This document shows positions 1-8,818 of a stretch of DNA of 64,000 nt, in pieces. The position numbers and the translations under genes are program-made. Origin of the DNA: Bacteroidales bacterium (GTDB lineage: Bacteria > Bacteroidota > Bacteroidia > Bacteroidales > UBA932); contig JAFTBU010000013.1 in the NCBI GenBank assembly GCA_017455065.1, forward strand, positions 1 to 64,000, given 5' to 3'. The notes beneath the pieces were generated by a model. The model was not told the origin of the DNA, did no database searches, and saw only the letters and a program-made list of their open reading frames with translations. How positions within the stretch are numbered: position 1 is the first letter of the stretch; each line of letters begins with the position of its first letter.

Positions 1-126
1 GAAGCCTATTGAAAACGCCTGAAAACAGAGTTGGGATTAGTTGGCGTTGTAACTACTTATTTTTAAGTGATTTACACGGATTTTTGAAAAGAAGAGTTTT
101 CTATCGTTTTCCCGTGTTTTCGTTTC

Positions 127-1536
127 TTATTTTCCGATGCAAAACCTCTCGAAGATGGTGCTGAGGATGTCGTCGGGGGTGATTTCGCCGGTGACGGAGC
201 CGATCCACCAGGAGGCTTCGCGGATGTCCTGGGCGGCGAGGTCGGTTGGGATGCGCCTTTCGAGGGCGTCCTGGAGGCGCCCGAGTGCCTCGCCGGCGTG
301 GAGCAGGGCTTCATAGTGGCGGGCGTTGGAGACGAGGGTGGTCTGGGCCGCGGGGATGCGGCTTTCCTGGAGCTTCAGCAGGGTCTCCCGCAGCTGGTCC
401 AGTCCCTTCCCGTATTTGGCTGAGATGCCGAGCGTCACTATCGCGGGGTCTATCTCGGCGGCGAAGCTCCGCATGAAGCGCACCATGCCCTCAGCCCCTT
501 CCAGGTCGGTTTTGTTGACCAATATGACCAGTTTCTGCTCCTGCAGGGAGCAGTGTGCCAGCACGGTCCGTACGGAGTCTTTCATCTCCTGGGGGCCCGT
601 GCCGGGGTCCACGACGCAGAGGACTATGTCGGCGCCGGAGATTTTGCTGAAACTGCGGTTGATGCCTTGTCTCTCGATCTCTTCGCCCGTTTCCCTGATG
701 CCTGCGGTGTCGATGAAACGGAAGAGGGTGCCGCCGATGTTGAGGCAGTCTTCCACCGTGTCACGGGTGGTGCCGGCGATGTCGGAGACTATCGCCCTGT
801 CTTCTCCCAGCAGGGCGTTGAGGAGGGTGCTCTTGCCGGAATTGACAGCGCCGGCGATGGTGACGGGTACGCCGTTGCGTATGGCATTGCCCAGGCGGAA
901 CGAAGCCGTCAGGCGGCCGATATGGGCCGAAAGTTCGGTGATGAGGCGGCGGAGCTCCACTCTGTCGGCGAATTCCACTTCCTCTTCGCTGAAATCGAGC
1001 TCCAGCTCCATCAGGGAAGCTATTTCCACCAGACGCTGGCGCATCTGCCGCATTTCGTCTGAGTAGCCTCCGCGCAGCTGGTGCACGGCGATACGGTGTG
1101 CTGCTGCATTTTCCGAGGCAATGAGGTCTGCCACTGCTTCGGCCTCGGCGAGGTCGAGTTTGCCGGCGGTGAAAGCCCTGCGGGTGAATTCTCCAGGCTC
1201 CGCCATCCTCGCCCCTTGGGCAATGAGCAGCTGCAGCAGCCGCTGGACAATGTAGGAGGATGCGTGGCAGGAGATTTCGACCCCGTCTTCACCGGTGTAC
1301 GAGTGCGGTGCGCGGAACACGCTCACCAGCACGTCGTCGAGGAAGTCGTACCCGTCGGAAACCGTGCCCCGGTGCAGGCTGTAACCCTTGGAGTCGGAGA
1401 TCTTCTTCCCCGAGCCGAGAGTCACCACGCTGTCGGCGATGTGCAGGGCGTCGGGCCCGCTCACGCGGACAATGCTGATGGCGCCGGTTCCCGGCACCGT
1501 GGCCGGAGCGCATATGGTATCCGAAAGGTCTGTCAT
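127..1536 (-). CDS. mnmE: tRNA modification GTPase MnmE
   Basis: This 469-residue protein is the GTPase half of the MnmE-MnmG complex, which installs the carboxymethylaminomethyl group on wobble uridine U34 of certain tRNAs. The N-terminal tetrahydrofolate-binding domain starts with the typical ATVPG segment. A Ras-like G domain is embedded in the helical domain, with P-loop GAVNSGKS near residue 228, a DTAGIRET switch and an NKTD specificity motif. The protein ends with the family's catalytic CIGK tail, so it is complete. Its start lies 9 bases after the pncB stop, making it the last gene of a rho-pncB-mnmE unit. The 126 bases to its left hold nothing recognisable. Confidence 0.97.
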   Translation of the reverse strand: MTDLSDTICAPATVPGTGAISIVRVSGPDALHIADSVVTLGSGKKISDSKGYSLHRGTVSDGYDFLDDVLVSVFRAPHSYTGEDGVEISCHASSYIVQRLLQLLIAQGARMAEPGEFTRRAFTAGKLDLAEAEAVADLIASENAAAHRIAVHQLRGGYSDEMRQMRQRLVEIASLMELELDFSEEEVEFADRVELRRLITELSAHIGRLTASFRLGNAIRNGVPVTIAGAVNSGKSTLLNALLGEDRAIVSDIAGTTRDTVEDCLNIGGTLFRFIDTAGIRETGEEIERQGINRSFSKISGADIVLCVVDPGTGPQEMKDSVRTVLAHCSLQEQKLVILVNKTDLEGAEGMVRFMRSFAAEIDPAIVTLGISAKYGKGLDQLRETLLKLQESRIPAAQTTLVSNARHYEALLHAGEALGRLQDALERRIPTDLAAQDIREASWWIGSVTGEITPDDILSTIFERFCIGK

Positions 1537-1545
1537 CGGGATGGT

Positions 1546-2733
1546 CTACAGGTGAAGCTCGTAGGTGGCGATGTCGAACTCTTTGTCGTCGCCCATGTGC
1601 TTGCCCAGGTCGTCGGAGATCTTGATGACCTTCTCCCAGGGGTCCTTCTCGCTCATGCGGCAGCGGCTGAGTTTCATCACTATGTTCGCGGCCTTGTAGC
1701 CTTCGATGCAAGGGTCGTTGGTGATGTGCGTGCCTATGCCGGCGCTGATCTTGATGCGGCCGCGGAAATAGTCCGCCACACTCTTGTATTTCTCGAAAGT
1801 GAGGGCGTTGCTGAACACGAGTATCTTGCTCTTGGGATCGATGCCGAACTCCTTGAGCCTGGCGATGATCATGTCACCCACGACCTTCTCGTCTCCTGAA
1901 TCCTGGCGGAAACCGTCCAGCAGCTTGGCCTGCTTCATGGTGAGGGTGCGGAGGAACGAAGCGGTAGTGAAAGTGTCGATGAGCGCCGTGCCGAGGGCTC
2001 CGTCGTACACCTTGATCCAGTCCTCGAGGCCCAGGTAATTGGCCCTCTTGTAGCCGAACACTCCGCTGTGGAACATCATCCATTCGTGGGGGAAGGTGCC
2101 TACGGGGGTGAGGCCGTATTTCATGGCGAAATACACATTGGAAGTGCCTGCGCAGGCCTTCCCTCCCTTTTCCTTCAGGGTGGCGACGATGCGGTCGTGC
2201 AGGGCCACGCTGAAGCGGCGGCGGGTGCCGAACTCTGAAAAGACGAGATCGTTGGCATTGGCATACACGAGCTTTTCCTCCAGCCTTGCGATGGCCTTGT
2301 CCATGTCCGGCCGGATGCCGCGGCTGCGGTTGCGCAGCTCGGAGACTATCGCCAGGATGGGCACCTCGTACAATGTGACCTTGTAGAGCTTGTCGGTCAC
2401 CTGTATCTGCAGATGGCCTTCAGCGTCGAGGCAGCACTCCACCTTGTCGGGGTCGAAGCGGAAGTCCTTCAGCCATTCCCAGTAATTCTGGCCCACATAG
2501 CGTATCTTGGATGTGACGTAACAGAACTCGTCATCCGTAAGCTTGAGGGAGGAAAGGTCCCTGATAGCCGCTTTGAATTCTTCGAGGAATCTTGAATCAT
2601 ATACTTCCCGGGCCCTGTCGTTGAAGGTGAAAGTGCCTTCCGCACGGGGGTAGAGGAGAAAATAGGCGTTGCTGGTGGAAAACTTGTAAAGATCAGTGTC
2701 CAGCATGCTGATCACCATCCTGTCCTTTTCCAT
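1546..2733 (-). CDS. pncB: Nicotinate phosphoribosyltransferase
   Basis: This 395-residue protein matches nicotinate phosphoribosyltransferase, which joins nicotinic acid to PRPP in the Preiss-Handler NAD salvage route. The N-terminus carries the family pattern (MLDTDLYKFS near residue 10, then a tyrosine- and phenylalanine-rich stretch). The central part has the phosphoribosyl-binding features, including a GTFPHE segment and a DSGD motif. Length is normal. It lies 13 bases downstream of rho and 9 bases upstream of mnmE on the same strand, so it is probably transcribed from the rho promoter. Confidence 0.95.
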   Translation of the reverse strand: MEKDRMVISMLDTDLYKFSTSNAYFLLYPRAEGTFTFNDRAREVYDSRFLEEFKAAIRDLSSLKLTDDEFCYVTSKIRYVGQNYWEWLKDFRFDPDKVECCLDAEGHLQIQVTDKLYKVTLYEVPILAIVSELRNRSRGIRPDMDKAIARLEEKLVYANANDLVFSEFGTRRRFSVALHDRIVATLKEKGGKACAGTSNVYFAMKYGLTPVGTFPHEWMMFHSGVFGYKRANYLGLEDWIKVYDGALGTALIDTFTTASFLRTLTMKQAKLLDGFRQDSGDEKVVGDMIIARLKEFGIDPKSKILVFSNALTFEKYKSVADYFRGRIKISAGIGTHITNDPCIEGYKAANIVMKLSRCRMSEKDPWEKVIKISDDLGKHMGDDKEFDIATYELHL

Positions 2734-2746
2734 GGCTGGTTTACTA

Positions 2747-4558
2747 TTAATAATCGTAATATTTCGCTTCCCTAGGAGTGACTTTGTTCATGTTGTCGAG
2801 CAGGTCCTCGTTGGTCTTGTATTCGTCCATCAGCTGAAGCATGAAGTTCATGGCTTCGGTGGGGTTCATGTCGGCGAGCAGCTTGCGGAGTATCCAGACT
2901 CTCTGGCCGACGGACTTAGGATAGAGCAGATCGTCCCTGCGGGTGCCTGAAAGGAGGATGTTGATGGCAGGGAAGATACGGCGGTTGGAAAGGGTGCGGT
3001 CGAGCTGGATCTCGGAGTTGCCGGTGCCCTTGAATTCCTCGAAGATCACGTCGTCCATCTTGGAACCGGTCTCGGTGAGTGCGGTCGCAAGGATGGTGAG
3101 GGAGCCGCCGCCTTCGATGTTGCGGGCGGCACCGAAGAAGCGCTTGGGCTTCTGCAGGGCGTTGGCGTCCACACCGCCGGTGAGCACCTTGCCGGAAGCC
3201 GGCTGCACGGTGTTGTAGGCACGGGCGAGGCGGGTGATGGAGTCCAGGAGAATGACGACGTCGTGCCCGCACTCGACGAGCCTGCGCGCCTTCTCTATGA
3301 CCATGTTGGCCACTTTCACATGCTTCTCTGCGGGTTCGTCGAAAGTGGATGCCACCACCTCGGCCTTGACCGAACGCTGCATGTCGGTGACTTCCTCTGG
3401 ACGCTCATCCACCAGGAGCACTATCTCGTACACCTCGGGGTGGTTTTCCGCGATGGCGTTGGCAATGGACTTGAGCAGCATGGTCTTACCTGTCTTGGGC
3501 TGGGCCACGATCAGGCACCTCTGACCCTTTCCGATGGGGGAGAAGAGGTCCACCATGCGGCAGCTGATGTCCCTTCCCGCTATGCCTCCGGTGAGGTTGA
3601 ACTTCTCGTCCGGGAAGAGGGGAGTGAGGAAATCGAAGGGGACCCTGTCGCGGATGAACTCGGGGGTGCGTCCGTTCACGTATTTTATCTTGACCAGGGG
3701 GAAGTATTTGTCGCCTTCCTTGGGAGGCCGTATCTCTCCGGTGACGGTGTCGCCGGATTTGAGGGCGTTGACCTTGATCTGGTTCTGGGAGACGTAGACG
3801 TCGTCGGGGGAGTTGAGATAATTGTAGTCCGAAGACCTGAGGAAGCCGTATCCGTCCGGCATGATCTCCAGCACACCGGTGGCCTCCACGGTGCCTTCAT
3901 ACTCGGGTGCCTTGGGCTTGGGAGCGAACTGCTGCTTGGGCTGTTTCTGGTGCTGCTGAGGCTGCTGGGACTGCTGGGACTGCTGCTGAGGCTGCTGAGG
4001 CTGGGCCTGGGGAGCCTGTTCGTCCTGGGCGGCCTGTGCGGGGGCCTGGCCGTCGGCCTTTGAAGCCTCCTTGCGGCGCTTGATCTCCTTCAGGGTCTGG
4101 GCTGCAGACTGCTTCAGGGCCTCCTTGTCCATGGACTGCTGAGCTGCGTCCTTGCCGGCTTCTTCGGCTGCGGGCTTCTCCTGAGCGGGGGCGGGCTCGG
4201 CTTTGTCGGCTTCTGCCTTGCGGGGACGGCCCCTGCGAGGCTTTGCGGAAGCCTCCGCGGCTTCGGCGGGAGCGGCTGCTTTTTCTTTGCTGTCTTTATT
4301 ATCTTTATTCTCTTTCTTGATTTCTTTTTTCTCTGCGTTCTTGGCAGTTTCCGGAGCGGTCTGTTCCTTGCGGGGACGGCCTTTCTTGCGCTTTTCGGGA
4401 ACCGGCTTCAGGGATTCTTCCTTGGCCTCTGTGTCCAGAATGGCGTATGCGAGATTTTCGTCGTCCAGATTTTTGATTTTCTTGATGTCGTGCTCCGTTG
4501 CGATAGTTTCGAGCTGTTCTCTACTCATCTTATTGAGCTCGAATAAGCTGTGTTGCAT
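2747..4558 (-). CDS. rho: Transcription termination factor Rho with long disordered insertion
   Basis: The 603-residue product is the hexameric RNA helicase that ends transcription. Residues about 1-45 are a Rho N-terminal domain. From about 230 there is a cold-shock-like RNA-binding domain, and from about 340 the RecA-type ATPase with Walker A PKTGKT near 357-362 and a [10 protein letters not shown] segment. Between them, residues about 50-225 are low complexity: a Lys/Glu/Ala-rich part with repeated RGRPRK-like AT-hook motifs, then a Gln/Pro-rich tract. This insertion makes the protein about 180 residues longer than E. coli Rho. Such insertions are known in Bacteroidales Rho. A TAnnTTTG box about 48 bases upstream supports this start. 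Confidence 0.97.
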   Translation of the reverse strand: MQHSLFELNKMSREQLETIATEHDIKKIKNLDDENLAYAILDTEAKEESLKPVPEKRKKGRPRKEQTAPETAKNAEKKEIKKENKDNKDSKEKAAAPAEAAEASAKPRRGRPRKAEADKAEPAPAQEKPAAEEAGKDAAQQSMDKEALKQSAAQTLKEIKRRKEASKADGQAPAQAAQDEQAPQAQPQQPQQQSQQSQQPQQHQKQPKQQFAPKPKAPEYEGTVEATGVLEIMPDGYGFLRSSDYNYLNSPDDVYVSQNQIKVNALKSGDTVTGEIRPPKEGDKYFPLVKIKYVNGRTPEFIRDRVPFDFLTPLFPDEKFNLTGGIAGRDISCRMVDLFSPIGKGQRCLIVAQPKTGKTMLLKSIANAIAENHPEVYEIVLLVDERPEEVTDMQRSVKAEVVASTFDEPAEKHVKVANMVIEKARRLVECGHDVVILLDSITRLARAYNTVQPASGKVLTGGVDANALQKPKRFFGAARNIEGGGSLTILATALTETGSKMDDVIFEEFKGTGNSEIQLDRTLSNRRIFPAINILLSGTRRDDLLYPKSVGQRVWILRKLLADMNPTEAMNFMLQLMDEYKTNEDLLDNMNKVTPREAKYYDY

Positions 4559-4605
4559 ATGTATTATGTAGATTATTTGTTATATCCCGACCGGGAAACC
4601 GAATA

Positions 4606-4613
4606 CAAATATA
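4606..4613 (-). promoter_or_regulatory. Promoter -7 box for rho-pncB-mnmE
   Basis: The minus strand reads TATATTTG, a full match to the Bacteroidota -7 element TAnnTTTG. It lies 47 bases upstream of the rho ATG, giving a leader of roughly 40 bases. No clear TTTG -33 element was seen at the expected distance. Confidence 0.55.
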
Positions 4614-4638
4614 AGGATTATTTTGGATATTCCCAATA

Positions 4639-7341
4639 TTAGTTGTCCCAGTAACTGCTGCTCTTCTTGAATTTGAGCAGGTCGGCCAGCTGCGACGCAT
4701 TCGCTGCGATGGTGAAGCTGTAGGATTGCCAGGTACCCAGAGGGACCCATGACACGGAGATGTTGAAGCAGTGCAGGTCGTACGAGGCGCTGATCTGCGT
4801 GGTGGTCATCTTCAGCGCCTGGATGTCGAAGCCCGTGTTGGCGTTTATGGACAATTTCGGGGTGACTTTGAAATTGCCGGTGATGCCCAGGGTCTGGGTG
4901 ATACGGTTCTGGTGCGTGAGGCCTTCGGCTTCATTGTAACTGTAGGACCGCGAGTAGCTGAATGAATAGCTGAAGTTCAGCGACCAGGGGGAGTTGGGGT
5001 TGGTGTAGTAGAGCCAGCCTCCGGGTATGTATTCTCCCGTCACGGGATGGGTATAGACTCTCTTGTAGGCGTTCGAGGTGGATCCTCCGGCGTTTCCGTT
5101 CATGGCTCCCTGTCCGCTGATGGAGTAGGAGAGTGAGGCGGAGGCGTTGGTCAGACGGGCGAGCTTGCCGTCCAGCAGGCTCAGGCGGTTGATCCTCTGG
5201 CCTTTCTCGTTGATGGCGTAGGGGTCGAACTGGGCGCTGGCGCTGACATTGACCTTGCCGAAGAGATTGGTGGACATCGAGGCGCTGATGTTGCTCAGGC
5301 GCATGGAGTCGGCCATAAAATTGTAGGAACCATTGAAATTGAGCTGGTCGATGAGCTTTACTTTCTTGGTGCCCACTCCGGTGGTGTCGGCGTAATCCTT
5401 GACCTTGGCCTCGAGGTTGTTGCCGATGGAGAAGGATGCGGAGGCGGACTTGCCCCTGCCGGGGACCGTACCCATCTGGCCGGAGTAGCGGTTGTACTGG
5501 TACTCCATCTCCTGCCCGGCGGCATTGGTGTAATAGATGGTGCGGTAGCCGTTGGCATAGGTGCCGAGCTCAGGCGCGAAGGACATGGACACCGACGGGG
5601 TGATGATGTGGCGTATGGCCTGGATGCGGCTGTGCGAGCCGAAATTGAACATACCGTAGAGACGCGTGCTGGCCGAAACGGAGCCGGAATAGGTCTGGGT
5701 GACGCCGAAGGTGCCGAATTGCCCTGTGTCCTTGGCCTCCACTTTGTCGGTCTCGGGATTGTACTCGTAGTCCTTGGCACGGAAGAACCAGCTCATGCCG
5801 TAGCTGACGCTGGGGGTCACGTTGATGTAGTTGAACAGGTTGAAGCTCGGCAGACCGATGCTGAAATTGTGGTTCATGCCGTTCTGGAACTTGTCCCAGA
5901 AGCCTTCCTTGCCGAATTCCGAAGCCTTGAAGTTTATCTTGTTCTGCAGGCCGGTGCTGTAACCGACGGAAATCTTCTCATAGAACCTCTCTTCCCCCAC
6001 CCTGTTCTTGCGTTTGAAGGGGTAGATGGTGCTCATGGAGAAGTTGATGCTCGGCAGGGTGAAAGCGTACGAACTGTCCCTGGAGTTCTGGGAATGCAGG
6101 GCGTTGATGCTCAGATTGAACTTGCCGTTCCAGTTCTTGGAGAAGGAGATGGACGAAGATATCTGGTTTTGCAGGGCTTCCTGCACGTTGCGCGAATTGT
6201 AGCGGCTGTTGGAAGGGGAGGACAGGTTGACGGAGGCGCTGAAGTTGGTGCCCGGATGGGCCTTGGCGTCCTGGTTGTGCGACCACTTGAAGGAGAAGTT
6301 GGTGCTCTGGTAGAAATCAGACGTACCCTTCTCTCCGGTCTGGTCGTTGGAGTAGGCGAGGGAGATGGAGCCGTTGCTCTTGTAGTTGAACCTGTACCTG
6401 GAATTGACGTTGATGGCCCATGATCCCAGGGTGTAGTAGTCTCCGGTCACGGACAGGTCTATGTGGTCTCCGAACACGAAATACATACCCATATCCCTGG
6501 CGTAGAAGCCTCGGGACATTTCCTCTCCGAAGGTCGGCATCAGCAGTCCCGTAGCCCTTTTGGGCCGTTCGGGGATGAAACCGAAGGGTATCATCACGAA
6601 GGGCAGGTGCACGTCCTCCACCACCAGGTGCGAGGGGCCGAAGACCGTCTTCTTGGTGGGCTTGGTCACGACCCTGCCCGCCACCATGGACAACCAGTAG
6701 TGTGGATGCTCCGCGTCGCAAACGGTATAGACGCCCTGGGTCATGTTGATCGACTGGTCCGGCAGCATCTTGATGTGCTCGCCCTGGAGTATGGCCTCTT
6801 CCTCGTCGGTCTTCATGTTGCGTATCTTGGCCTTGCGGGTGTCGAAATTGTAGTAGAGGTCTTCCATCTCATAGACCTTGCCGGCCTGCTCCATCACTGG
6901 CCGGCCCTCCCATTCGCCGGTCAGGGTGTCCAGCACGCCGGCTGCATAGACCGTGGAAGTGTTCATGTCGTACTCCATGTAGGCGGCGGTGAGCTTCATG
7001 TCCTGGTAGGTGACGGTGACGTCGCCGTAGTAGTAGATGAGCCGCTGTCCGTTGGAGAACACCTCGTGTATGGAGTCCTTGGCCTGGGAGAATGCGGGGG
7101 CGTCGAGGGAACTTTTGGAAAGGAGGGCGACTGAGTCGACCTGCCGCAGCGAATCGACCTGCCGCAGCGAGTCGAGCCTGGCGAGCTCGAGCGAATCGGG
7201 CGGCGCCGGCTGCGTCCTGGCGATATTTCCTCCGAATTGTCCCTGCGTGGCACGCCGGTTCCGTCGCAACTGCGCAGAAGCGTCTGTCAGGCATGCCGCC
7301 AGGAGGACAATTGCAAGAAATATGTATTTAAAGTTCCTCAA
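4639..7341 (-). CDS. LptD-like LPS assembly outer-membrane protein
   Basis: This protein of about 900 residues resembles the Bacteroidota version of LptD/OstA, the outer-membrane translocon that places lipopolysaccharide in the outer leaflet. A signal peptide ending in DASAQ is followed by an OstA-like beta-jellyroll region (roughly residues 60-260, segments such as YYGDVTVTYQDMKLTA) and a long C-terminal barrel with alternating aromatic strands. The best start is a TTG at 7341, which begins the signal peptide directly; the open frame continues upstream to 7749, but that part overlaps the amidase gene antisense and has no signal character. The start lies 33 bases from the divergent amidase ATG. 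LptF/G elsewhere in the window belongs to the same pathway. Confidence 0.85.
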   Translation of the reverse strand: MRNFKYIFLAIVLLAACLTDASAQLRRNRRATQGQFGGNIARTQPAPPDSLELARLDSLRQVDSLRQVDSVALLSKSSLDAPAFSQAKDSIHEVFSNGQRLIYYYGDVTVTYQDMKLTAAYMEYDMNTSTVYAAGVLDTLTGEWEGRPVMEQAGKVYEMEDLYYNFDTRKAKIRNMKTDEEEAILQGEHIKMLPDQSINMTQGVYTVCDAEHPHYWLSMVAGRVVTKPTKKTVFGPSHLVVEDVHLPFVMIPFGFIPERPKRATGLLMPTFGEEMSRGFYARDMGMYFVFGDHIDLSVTGDYYTLGSWAINVNSRYRFNYKSNGSISLAYSNDQTGEKGTSDFYQSTNFSFKWSHNQDAKAHPGTNFSASVNLSSPSNSRYNSRNVQEALQNQISSSISFSKNWNGKFNLSINALHSQNSRDSSYAFTLPSINFSMSTIYPFKRKNRVGEERFYEKISVGYSTGLQNKINFKASEFGKEGFWDKFQNGMNHNFSIGLPSFNLFNYINVTPSVSYGMSWFFRAKDYEYNPETDKVEAKDTGQFGTFGVTQTYSGSVSASTRLYGMFNFGSHSRIQAIRHIITPSVSMSFAPELGTYANGYRTIYYTNAAGQEMEYQYNRYSGQMGTVPGRGKSASASFSIGNNLEAKVKDYADTTGVGTKKVKLIDQLNFNGSYNFMADSMRLSNISASMSTNLFGKVNVSASAQFDPYAINEKGQRINRLSLLDGKLARLTNASASLSYSISGQGAMNGNAGGSTSNAYKRVYTHPVTGEYIPGGWLYYTNPNSPWSLNFSYSFSYSRSYSYNEAEGLTHQNRITQTLGITGNFKVTPKLSINANTGFDIQALKMTTTQISASYDLHCFNISVSWVPLGTWQSYSFTIAANASQLADLLKFKKSSSYWDN

Positions 7342-7371
7342 CTGCGATTTTTTTCGTATTATTGCAAAATA

Positions 7372-7379
7372 CAAATGTA
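7372..7379 (-). promoter_or_regulatory. Promoter -7 box for the lptD-like gene, overlapping the amidase start codon
   Basis: The minus strand reads TACATTTG, a full TAnnTTTG match 30 bases upstream of the proposed TTG start at 7341. The box covers the ATG (7375-7377) of the divergent amidase gene. A weaker forward candidate for the amidase, TATTATTG at 7357-7364, has one mismatch. Confidence 0.5.
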
Positions 7380-8538
7380 CAACTATTTTCTGAAACACAC
7401 AATCTGCCTGGCACTGCTGGCAGCTTTCTGTCTGGGCGCGGGCGCCCAGGACGGACTCGGCCTTACCACCCTCGTAATCGACGCCGGGCACGGCGGCACC
7501 GATCCCGGATGTATCAGCAAGGACAAGAAGACCTTCGAGAAAAATCTCACCCTCGACATCGCCAAGCGTCTCGTCACCAAAATCAACGAGGCCTACCCCG
7601 ACGTCAAAGTGGTCATGACGCGTTCCACGGATGTCTTCGTTCCCCTCAATGACCGTGCCGCAAAGGCCAACAAAGCCGGTGCAAATCTCTTCATGTCCAT
7701 CCATATCAATTCGGCGGAGGCCACTTCCGCCTCCGGCTTCAGCGTGCACGTGCTGGGACAGTCGTCCATCAAGAACCGTGACCTGTACGCCGGCAACCTG
7801 GACGTGGTGAAGAGGGAGAACTCCGTGATCCTCCTCGAGGATGACTACAGCGCCAATTACCAGGGTTTCGACCCCAACGATACCGAGTCCTACATCTTCC
7901 TGTCGCTGATGCAGAACTCAAACCTGGAGCAGAGCCTCAGTTTCGCCCAGTATGTTTCGGACAATCTCGCCGGAGGACCGCTGAAGCGCAACCGCGGCAT
8001 TTCCCAGGACCCGTTCCTCGTGCTCTGGCGCACCTCCATGCCCGCAGTGCTGGTGGAGCTCGGCTTCATTTCCAATGCCGACGACCTCGCCCAGCTGCGC
8101 ACCGCCGATTCCCGCGACAAGATCGCCACGCGCCTGCTCAAGGCCTTCGGCCAGTACAAAGCCGACTATGACAAGAGCGTGAATATCGCCGCGCCCGCAA
8201 AGGCGGAAGCCCCTAAGGCGGAGGCTCCGAAGACGGAAGCCCCGAAGACGGAAGCCCCGAAGGCGGCAGCTCCGAAGACCGATGCGGCGAAGGCTCCCGC
8301 GGCCAAAGTGGTGTATGCCACCCAGGTCAGTGCAGTGGCCCGCCTGCTCAAGGCTTCTGACAAACTTTTCCTCGGTTACCCCGCCGCTTATTTCCGCGTG
8401 AACAATCTTTATAAGTATGTGATCGGAGTAAGCGAATCCGAGGCTGAGGCCCGGGCCATGTACAAGAAAATCCACGCTGTCAACAAGGATAGTTTCTTCG
8501 TGAAACTCGACCCTTCCCAGCTCACGGATCTGAAGTAA
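7375..8538 (+). CDS. N-acetylmuramoyl-L-alanine amidase (Amidase_3) with SPOR-like C-terminus
   Basis: This protein of about 387 residues is a zinc-dependent cell-wall amidase that cleaves the bond between muramic acid and the stem peptide. A signal peptide (residues 1 to about 22, ending GAGAQ) is followed by the Amidase_3 domain with VIDAGHGGTDPG near residue 35, the SIHINS zinc-ligand segment and a VELGFISN motif. A linker of six EAPK-type pentapeptides (residues about 277-306) leads to a C-terminal domain of about 80 residues that resembles a SPOR peptidoglycan-binding module. The ATG at 7375 is chosen because it opens the signal peptide. A hairpin with a T-run follows the stop. Confidence 0.92.
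   Translation: MYNYFLKHTICLALLAAFCLGAGAQDGLGLTTLVIDAGHGGTDPGCISKDKKTFEKNLTLDIAKRLVTKINEAYPDVKVVMTRSTDVFVPLNDRAAKANKAGANLFMSIHINSAEATSASGFSVHVLGQSSIKNRDLYAGNLDVVKRENSVILLEDDYSANYQGFDPNDTESYIFLSLMQNSNLEQSLSFAQYVSDNLAGGPLKRNRGISQDPFLVLWRTSMPAVLVELGFISNADDLAQLRTADSRDKIATRLLKAFGQYKADYDKSVNIAAPAKAEAPKAEAPKTEAPKTEAPKAAAPKTDAAKAPAAKVVYATQVSAVARLLKASDKLFLGYPAAYFRVNNLYKYVIGVSESEAEARAMYKKIHAVNKDSFFVKLDPSQLTDLK
8203..8292 (+). repeat. In-frame 15-bp tandem repeat in the amidase linker
   Basis: Six consecutive 15-base units encode AEAPK, AEAPK, TEAPK, TEAPK, AAAPK and TDAAK. The units are nearly identical in DNA, so the copy number, and thus linker length, could change by slippage without breaking the frame. 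Confidence 0.85.
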
Positions 8539-8543
8539 TTCCG

Positions 8544-8566
8544 GAAAATCAGATTTTCATTTTTTT
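8544..8566 (+). terminator. Possible intrinsic terminator after the amidase gene
   Basis: A perfect 7-base inverted repeat (GAAAATC and GATTTTC around a single A) starts 5 bases after the stop codon and is followed by a run of seven T. The stem is AT-rich and the loop very small, so strength is uncertain. Confidence 0.45.
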
Positions 8567-8797
8567 CTCCTTCCGGCTCCTTTGGAAGCAGCTTTTTGCA
8601 GCGTTTCGGAGGGAGGGTCCCGGGGGGTCCCGGAATCCGTTGGAAATTAATCAGTTAAGATTTTTAATTATCTTGTATTTGATTGATTGCCAGATAGTTG
8701 GAAGCGCATACCTATGAGCGGCTGCGCTATAAAATTATAGCACTAAAATTTCTTTTTTGCAATAGTGAAAAAGTTTTTTTGTGAATAATTTATCCTC
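8567..8797. other. AT-rich intergenic region upstream of dnaA
   Basis: This gap holds no open frame. The left part has G-rich and C-rich runs around 8613-8637; the right part is strongly AT-rich. A 16-base inverted repeat (GCTATAA-AA-TTATAGC) lies at 8726-8741 and one DnaA-box-like site, TTATTCACA on the minus strand, at 8780-8788. A single box fits dnaA autoregulation better than an origin; a cluster of boxes was not found. Confidence 0.4.
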
Positions 8798-8805
8798 TAC
8801 TTTTG
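8798..8805 (+). promoter_or_regulatory. Promoter -7 box for dnaA
   Basis: TACTTTTG matches TAnnTTTG exactly and lies 13 bases before the dnaA ATG, predicting a leader of only a few bases. A TTTG at 8778-8781, which overlaps the DnaA-box-like site, may serve as the upstream element although the 16-base spacing is shorter than usual. Confidence 0.6.
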
Positions 8806-8818
8806 TTTTCGAAAGCAC

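Noticed and set aside
7342..7749. N-terminal extension of the LptD-like protein
   Set aside because: The extra 136 residues run antisense through the amidase gene, lack a signal peptide, and would bury the real one.
8567..8797. Replication origin upstream of dnaA
   Set aside because: Only one DnaA-box-like site is present, although the region is AT-rich. Strand composition could not be measured here.
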